Assembly: GCA_021229015.1 (NCBI GenBank)
Contig: CM037780.1
Location: 61,182,449 to 61,246,448, forward strand
Length of the DNA: 64,000 nucleotides
Source of the DNA: Solen grandis
Taxonomy: Eukaryota; Mollusca; Bivalvia; Adapedonta; Solenidae
Reading direction: 5' to 3'
Position 1 is the stretch's first letter. Every line of letters starts with the position of its first letter. Shown in pieces: positions 39,901-48,900 of the stretch. The notes beneath the pieces were generated by a model. It made no database searches. It was not told the origin of the DNA and saw nothing but the letters and a program-made list of their open reading frames with translations. The translations under genes were made by a program, and so were the position numbers.

Positions 39901-42900
39901 CAGTTTCTGGTCTCCAGCTAGAAAAAAAGAAGGTCGGTAGGTTGGGATGTTGTTGTTTTATTTGTTGTTGTTGTTGTTTTTAAAAAGTAAAGAAAAGATT
40001 TTTTAAAGGCTGAATAAAAAATTTAGGGTTGGCTGTGAAAAAAGGGGGTCAGTCGAGAGACCAGAAACAGAACCCTTTTTTTTTTTTTTTTTTTTACCTC
40101 AGGTGAGAAAATTAAGTATTTGGGAAGTCTTATCAACACTTAACAAAACAGAGGCTTTGTCTACCAACCACTAAGCTATATATACAGTGCTAAGTTTCAT
40201 CATAATGCAACCCATTATAACACAAAATTCTAATGTACAACTACATAACATTAAACCCTAAATCTAAATTTTGTGATGTATACACAATAACTATAAAGAC
40301 CCATATAACTTGGTACCTGGACTTGAAGCTGCAATGTTTGTGTAAATATAATTAGTGTGAAATATTCTCTAAATGTCAGGGAGGGGGGAGGAGGGGAACA
40401 GCAAGGAGAGTTGGACAAATGAGTACAAGCCAAAGTACTGTTATAAATCATCTAATCATTGTGTGTAGGGAAGAGACAATGCAACTGACCTAGTTTTCAT
40501 GGTAATTGATAGGAATTTACATCCATCCTTAAGGCTCAAAAAGGATCAGCTGATGTGGATGTTGAAAAATACAAATTCCCTCGATACCTATACCTAATTA
40601 TTTCTGGAAATGTTCACACATTTATACACAAGGCTTCCATTTAATCATCAAATTATACATATGTTTAAATACCCCAAGGCCAGCTCTTAATTTCTTGCTC
40701 ATACCAGGTTCTACCACAACAACATAACCACCAATGTTTGCTATGCCTTTTATCATTCAATGCATTTTGATTTATAGGAAACATATAAATAACCAAGGGA
40801 AATTTACAACTGATATTATGGAAGCATATTATGATAAAATATTGATCTGGACTCAGGAAGCTGACTGGCTTGTGTAGGGACTGAAGTCATGACCTCAGAA
40901 GAAAGTCACTTAACAATAGCTGTGACTCTAATTGACTGCCATATATATGCAGTATGCTTGGAGACTGAACATATAGGTCTTGAGTTCATAAGTCAGATTA
41001 TGTTTGGAATTTTCAAGGTATAAATATCAAAAACACCAAGAGTTTTATTTCTGTCTGGATGTGCTCAGCTGATATTGAACTCCCATGTTCAGTTCATCTA
41101 GATATTCATATAAAAGGTCCATGTTCAGCTCCTTGATGAAAAATGTGACATTCATCTTCAAGGATATGTAAGAAGTACAAGGATATGTAAGAAGAATTAT
41201 TCAATACCTCAGAAACTGTCACTTGACTCCTGTAAATGCCAAAGTTTCTCAATCTTTTAACAATTATTAATGGATCATCAAAGAGAGAAATAAAAATCAA
41301 GTTTTAGTTAAATTTTCTCAAATGATAATATACAAAATGAAGGATTATGGAGATGCCTTGTTTGAACTCATATGAAAGACTCGTGGCTTCATAACACATC
41401 CCTCTACCTAGATGATTGTCATATATTTCATTACTGATTTGACAGACCCCTGTCAAGATGATGTTGTGTAATTAAGTCTAACTGGTGAGAATCAATTAGA
41501 CAGTGCATGCACAATTGACAGCTCTACTGAAATGTGACATGTATTATGTCAAGCACCCTGGTTATTGTTGTTACCTTGTCACTGTCCTGAATCTTGACCT
41601 CAGACATGGTCAAACATAGTCACTTCTGTGAACCTCTGAACATTAATGTGTGGGTTTTGTAAGAAGACATAATTAACTAACTTACCGACCAGCCTGAAAG
41701 TGAGTACCCCACCCCCTCTTTTATCCCCCTAGAAATCTACTGTACTGTTCCGCAAAATGAAATTTATCAAAATTCTGCTGATTGTAAAATGAGTGCATAT
41801 CAATTAGGTAAATAGTTTAACGTTGGATAATTATGTAGCAATACTTTTGGAACTGTGCCAACACCAAATTAATGAATGTAATGACAAAACTCTGGAAAGA
41901 AATATTACAAATTCCTTTGTTTTTACCTACTTTTTCCCCTGACACATTCCACAAAGCTAAATTAATCTGTATGACAAGACTCAGTGACATGACAACATAT
42001 GTCTTCATGCATTAGTGAACATATTATGAATATATCGTGCTGAATCTGAACCCTTCATTCAATAAATATTCTGAATATTCCATTCGGAATACATACCTGT
42101 TACCAGGTAAATTCAAGTTGAAGTAATTTAGAAACCTACAAGTAAGTGACTTTATTTATATAAAACTTTTATTCTTTTATATCAAAACAATTTGTTACAC
42201 AACTGGAAAGATACCTATCTAACATCTAATACATAAAAATCCTCATGTGAAGAATGTATATCAACTATCTTCATGCCATTCTAATTTAAAGGATTTGCAT
42301 TTTTATTTATGCTATCTGCATTTTCAATACACTATCATTACCATCAGAAAAACCAACCATATCAAAATGCATGCATGAATATTTCATGATATACATTTTC
42401 CGATGCTCTGATATAACCAGCGCTGCATGTCTCTTCACGGGGATGCATATCAACCTCAGGCATCATGATGATCATGAAATGCACGCCATGCACGAGTCCC
42501 TGTACACTGTCACACTCCAGTGTCCCTAGTAACAAACCCAGGTAATTATCCATTATCCCTGCCATATAGAACCACTGTACACATGATGTACCCATAGAAA
42601 GGTCAGATCAGACTAATTTCCACTAAAATCAATTCTCACTCTGGAGAGACTGTACAGTCCACCCACCCACATTTAATCGAAACAATATGGATAGGAAACC
42701 TTTCTTCCCTTCATCAGGGGCCGTTCATAGGCATCTTCCCCTCTGAAAATTTCAAAATCATAGTTTCGTTTCCCAAACTTGGCCCCAGGATTTCTTTCTC
42801 CAATGTAAAGAAAAGAGCAATATGGTATTAATGCCCCTTCCTAATCCTCTGAAAATAGGCCTGAATATTAGGCAGATATAGGAGATATTTTGATCATATG

Positions 42901-45900
42901 GGATCTTTTGGCCTCATCCTGTATATTATCCTCATAGAAATACAAAATTCAACACTCAACAAAATGCCTAGCCCCTAAGGGCTTTACTTGCAGAAGGTCT
43001 TTAAACCTTAGGAAAAGGTTGTCAGTAACAAAACCTGAGCAGCCTTTAAGTTCTTCCAGACTGACACAGGTCATTTCCTTGATAACTTTAAGATTTGAAA
43101 TTGTTTCACTCTACTCAATATCAAGGCTCCTTTATTACATTGTAATACTGTGTAATCTTTGGTACTCTGAAATTCAAAATTTTGACATTGACATAGCAAA
43201 CATTGAATTTTAGAATCTGTTGTGTAATTAAATATGATAAGTAACTCATGTAAAATAAGACTAGACTGACTACCCTCATGCAGATCTGAGGAAATATTAC
43301 CAGCTTACTGGATCAAACTTGACAGAACATTTGGCATATACAGACAGTCCAACCTGTCTTAATCAGTTGAGGAAACATTTAGAGGAAGTGGCCACTTAAA
43401 GCAGGTGGCTGCCAGATGAAGGTACTGAACCTAGTGGTTTAAAACAGGTTGGCTGCTTAGTACAGATACATACATAGGTGCAGCCTTGTAAAAAATGTTA
43501 CTAAATCAACATGATATAGCTCTTATAGAGAGGGAAATAATGACAAAAAACAGGAGCTGTCACAGTCATCGTGATAAAATCACCAACATTAAATTAAAAC
43601 CTGGGTCATGTGTATGACTGGACTGTCTTCTCTTTTTAGACTAACTGTGGCCTTGATATTTTAAGGCTACAAACATGGATTTTGCATGTGCCATATATCC
43701 AGAAGCCTTTTTGTATCAATTTCTTTCAATATTGTTATATGTAAATCAAAATTAAGAGCCCTGTCACAGGAAATGTTCCACTTTTCAACCTTTGACCTGT
43801 GATTGTGACCTTGACCTTTGGACTACTGACCTAGGTCTTGCACAGGACACATCTTCTTTTCTAGAAGAACAATTATATGCCAAGCTATTTCAAAATCTAT
43901 CCATGCATAGATATGTTAAAGCCAGCAGACAAATAAAAACATCAAACCAATAAAAATTGAACAGAAAGGACTTGAGAAGCTACTATCAAAAATAAATCCA
44001 TCAAAGGCTTCTGGCCCAGATAACATTCCTAATAGAATACTAAAAGAATGCTCAAAAGAACTAGCCCCAATCCTGAAAATAATCCTACAGTGCTCAATAG
44101 ACACAGGAGAACTACCAAAAGACTGGAGAGATGCAAACATCTCAAGCATCTTCAAAAAAGGCAACAAACACCTGCCAGAAAACTACAGACCTGTCTCACT
44201 AACCTCAGTCATATGCAAAACTCTTGAACATATAATTTGTAGACACATACTTAACCACCTGGAAGAAAACAAAATACTGACAAACTTAAATCATGGATTT
44301 AGGTCTGGGTACTCCTGCGAAACACAACTGATCACAACTTTAAATGACTTCCTACTAGATCACGACAAAGGTCAACAAATAGATATTGCCATATTAGACT
44401 TTTCAAAAGCCTTTGATACAGTACCACATGACAAACTCCTACACAAACTTGACAGCTATGGAATTAAGGGAAGTCTTCACACTTGGTTAACAAATTTCCT
44501 AACAAATAGAACAATGAAAACAATAGTAGAAGGCGAAAAATCAAGCGAAACAACAGTAGACTCAGGAGTACCCCAAGGCACAGTACTAGGGCCAATCCTA
44601 TTCTTGTGCCACATAAATGACCTGCCAGAATGTGTAAAATCCTCCGTCAGACTATTTGCAGATGACTGCCTACTATATAGAATGATAAAATCAGAACAAG
44701 ATCACATCCAATTACAACAGGACCTAAATAGCCTAGAAACATGGGCAACAAACTGGGGCATGAAATTCAACGCGAAAAAATGCTATATCATGTCAATCAA
44801 CAAAAAAACCAATAGATTTTATCAACTGAATAACCACATAATGCAGGAAGTACAAAATAATCCCTATCTTGGACTACAAATCTCAAATGACTTAAAATGG
44901 AATATACATATCAACAAGGTATGCAAAAAAGCAAATTCAACTTTAGGCTTTTTAAGAAGGAATCTCAGAAATGTACCACAGACCTGTAGAAAAACAGCCT
45001 ACATTACACTAGTAAGATCAATAATGGAATATGGGGCTACCATCTGGAACCCCTATCAGAAAGACAACATAGACAAACTAGAAAGAATCCAAAACAGGGC
45101 AGTAAGATTCATAAAAAGAGATTATACAAGCAGAACACCAGGGACAATATCAAAAATGAAACAAGAACTTGAACTAGAAACTTTACAAGACAGACGCCTA
45201 AGCCTCAGATTAATATTAATGTACAAGGTGGTTGAGGGGTTAGTTCCAGCACTGCCAACATCAGATTTTGTGAAATTCACCAGACCTAAAAGGACAATAA
45301 AAACAAAAAAAGTTAATGGCTGCGAAACATCAAATATATTAGAAAAACGCATTTGCAAAAATTCAAAGGGTCTGGAAATACCATCATCAAACTCTAAACA
45401 ATATGAAAATTCATTCTTTGTGGACACTGTGATTCACTGGAATCATCTCCCTGATAATATAGTGCATGCTGGCTCTCTTGAGGCATTCAAAAATGCCTTA
45501 AAGAGCCACCGCCAATAGTGCGGAGCTCTTCTTCCGTTGTGTAAAACCCAGTATTGGGATCTACAACGTATTTGTTTCAGATTCAGATTCAGATTCAGAA
45601 AATATTTCCATTTTTGAACTTTGACCCAATTAAGACTGTGACTTGACCTTTGAGCTACAGTGCACATGACACATTGTCCTCTCTGGAAGAGCATTTGTGC
45701 CAAGTTATTTCAAAATCCATCCATGCATAATGGAGTTAAGGCCCGGACACAAAAAAAATGTTCCCCATTTTGACCTTTGACCTAAAATTGTGACCTTGAC
45801 CTTTGAGATATGAAAAAGAGCCACAGATCTAAAGCCATATTTGTGCCAAGTTATTTTAAAATCATTTTATTTAGATCAATATTAAAAGCCTAGGCACAGA

Positions 45901-48900
45901 AAAAAGTGCTTCTTTTCAACCTTTGACCTGTAATTGTGACCTTTGAGCTTTGTCTCCTCTAGTTGAACATTTATTTTAAAATCCATCCATGCATTATGGA
46001 GTTAGAGCTTGACTCTTTTTGACCTTCGACCCAATTTGTTACCTTGACCTTTGAAATACGAACCCAGATCTTAATTGCAACACATCGTCTCAATGTGGTA
46101 AACAATTCTACCGAATTACTTGAAAATTCACTCATGCATGTATGAGTTAAAGAGTGGACACGAAGTGGGATAGAAGGACCGACGCAAGGACAGTGTGATT
46201 ACTATATGCCTTTCAAATTCCTTTTGAGGGCTTAAAAAAAACTATGGACTAAAATCAAACTAAATTGCCCTCCTTTCATTAAATTTCAAAATATTAGTAC
46301 CTTTTCCAGAAAGAATATGAAACGGGTCAAACGCCTGAAATACTCAAATGTATCCAACCCATTTACATGTACACCAGATGCCATCTCTATTTTGTGCTAA
46401 TTAACACATTACACAATTAGAATGCTTTCTTTTAATTAATTAGCCAGACTCTATAATTAGTTCCTGGTGTAATTAGATTCATTTTTTCTGTCTCCACAGT
46501 GCCCTGCAAGCAAAGTCTGTGTGTATTTCTAAAAACCACAAGATTCAGAACCTTTCCTAATACACATACATGTATAAGCCCCTTTCAGTAATCTACGTAT
46601 GAAAAAAACTTCACAAACGTATATTCGCAGATGTGAAATAGATTTTTTTGTGATTTTTCTTTAAAAGAAGTAAAATGAGTCAACTTTCTTCATGTTTCCT
46701 GTGTAAATAAGGCACTAGTAGACACTATGTAGAGCAACATATTTACTACCTAGATAAAATTGTTTATACCAAGTTTAGTGAAAAGGGCCTCTGCTCCAAA
46801 ATCACCAGCCTCTCTCACTGGATAACCATGGGCTGCTGATGATGGCTAACCTCAGGAAAAGAGGTTGGGATTATCAATTACTCACCTACCCACACTTGAC
46901 TCTTCACTTCGTTACAGGAAATACTTATACTAAAATGACCATAACATTTAGAGCTGGTTTAAAAACAGGTGCTATGTATATCATAATAAAACACTCATAA
47001 ACAGACTACTCAATATTCAAGTCTTTAAACATTTGTATGTGTGTGTGTGTGTTTGTGAAGGGGGAGCTAATTTTAAAACATTCAAGAGTGTTTGGTGTGT
47101 ACATATGTGTGTGTGAAGTGGTCGGGACTGAAGTGTCAGGAAGACATAACACCATATATAAGCAGCCCTCCACAGCATATCCCACCCAGCTATATCCGGC
47201 TGACTTGCCCCCAACAGCACCCTCTCATTCACAGCAACCTCACTTGTACACACACCTCTCTAACATGCCTAATATGTACCAGCTTAGGATTTCTCAAACA
47301 AACCACGCAATTCAAAAAGTTCTTTAAAAGGCTTTGTTTTCTCCCATCTTTATTTTCTCTCCTCTTTTTTCTTTTCCTTTTTAGATAATTTGGAAGATAA
47401 TACATATTTACTATAAGGTGTCTTCCTTTGAATTTATAATTTTCCCCCCAAAAAATGCTATGGACCCCAGAATGTTTCTTTCCCAACACAAAGATATAGT
47501 ATATGGCCCATTCTCATCATCTGGCAAAAGGACTACGTGGCATTTAGTTTTCTCACAATGCAATTGGGCATTTAGTGTGTTGAGTGTGACTTGATCCATT
47601 TCATTATGCATTTGTCTTGTTTCTCAATACAATACTCACATGGTGAGGACAACAAAGGAGTTTTCAATAAGTTCACTCACATGATGTAACATTTAAACTT
47701 GGCAGCAGAATTGTACTTCAGGACTTTTTACAAAATCAAATTGTGATTTTCAGAACCAAAAAATAAATAACATATTGTGTGGCAATGTCGAGACCATGAA
47801 GTGATCAGACATAACTCCATAATAAGCAGCTACTGACAGCATGACCAGCCCAGACAACAGCTACTGATCAGCCAGCTCCAATCAGACAGCTCTGATCATC
47901 AGCAGACCCAGACGACACACATCTCTACATGCACAGCAGGATCTCAACACTCACATTAGTCAAACAGCTACTGATCAGTCAGTCTCCACTCCAGAATCAG
48001 AAACAGTTACTGATCAGTACAGATGCCCAGAAGCTCCAGAAATAGCCATCACATCTGATCAAAGGACTCGTAGCATTTCAGTTTTCCAGAACTCCAGATC
48101 AGGACAGCTACTGATCGATGACAGTTCAGAACTCCGATCAGACAGTACTGATCAGATCATTATCAGCTACTGTCAATCAATACTCAACAGGTTCCAGAAC
48201 TCCAGATCAGACAGCTACTGATCAGACAGCTCCAGAACTCCAGATCAGACAGCTACTGATCAGATCAGACAGCTACTGATCAGACCAACAGTTCCAGAAC
48301 TTCCAGATCAGACAGCTACTGATCAACAGCCAGATCAGATCGACAGCTTATGATCAGACCAGACGCTCCAGATCAACGCTTCAGAACTCAGACCAGACAG
48401 CTCCAGATCAGACAGCTTCAGAACTCCAGATCAGACAGCTACTGATCAGACAGCTTCCAGAACTCCAGATCAGACAGATACTGATCAGATCAGACAGCTA
48501 CTGATCAGACCAGACAGTTCCAGAACTCCAGATCAGACAGCTACTGATCAGACAGCTCCAGATCAGATCAGACAGCTTATGATCAGACCAGACAGCTCCA
48601 GATCAGACAGCTCCAGAACTCCTGATCAGACAGCTACTGATCAGACAGCTCCAGCTAGCTCAAGATCAGCTAGCTACTGATCAGATCAGACAGCTACTGT
48701 TCAGATCAGACAGATCCAGATCAGACAGCTTCTGATAAGACAGCTCAAGATCAGACAGCTTCAGATTAGATCAGACAGCTCCTGATCAGACAGCTCCTGA
48801 TCAGCCCCCCCCCCCCTCCCTTCCCTGGAAAAAAAATTAAGTCCTAGAATGTAAATGGTGATGGTACCTACAGAAAACAAATGTCTACTTTATTAATTAT

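Larger units (their letters stand above)
43745..46235. repeat. GACCTTGACC-type interspersed repeat hosting a retrotransposon
   Basis: Units with TGTGACCTTGACCTTTG and CCAAGTTATTTCAAAATC(C/T)A plus CCATGCAT occur on both sides of the retrotransposon (43800-43920 and 45600-46150). They end with a GGACCGACGCAAGGACAGTG tail. The element is split by the insertion. Confidence 0.75.

Noticed and set aside
45122..45427. Antisense 101-residue frame within the retrotransposon
   Set aside because: It is a shadow of the reverse-transcriptase coding strand.
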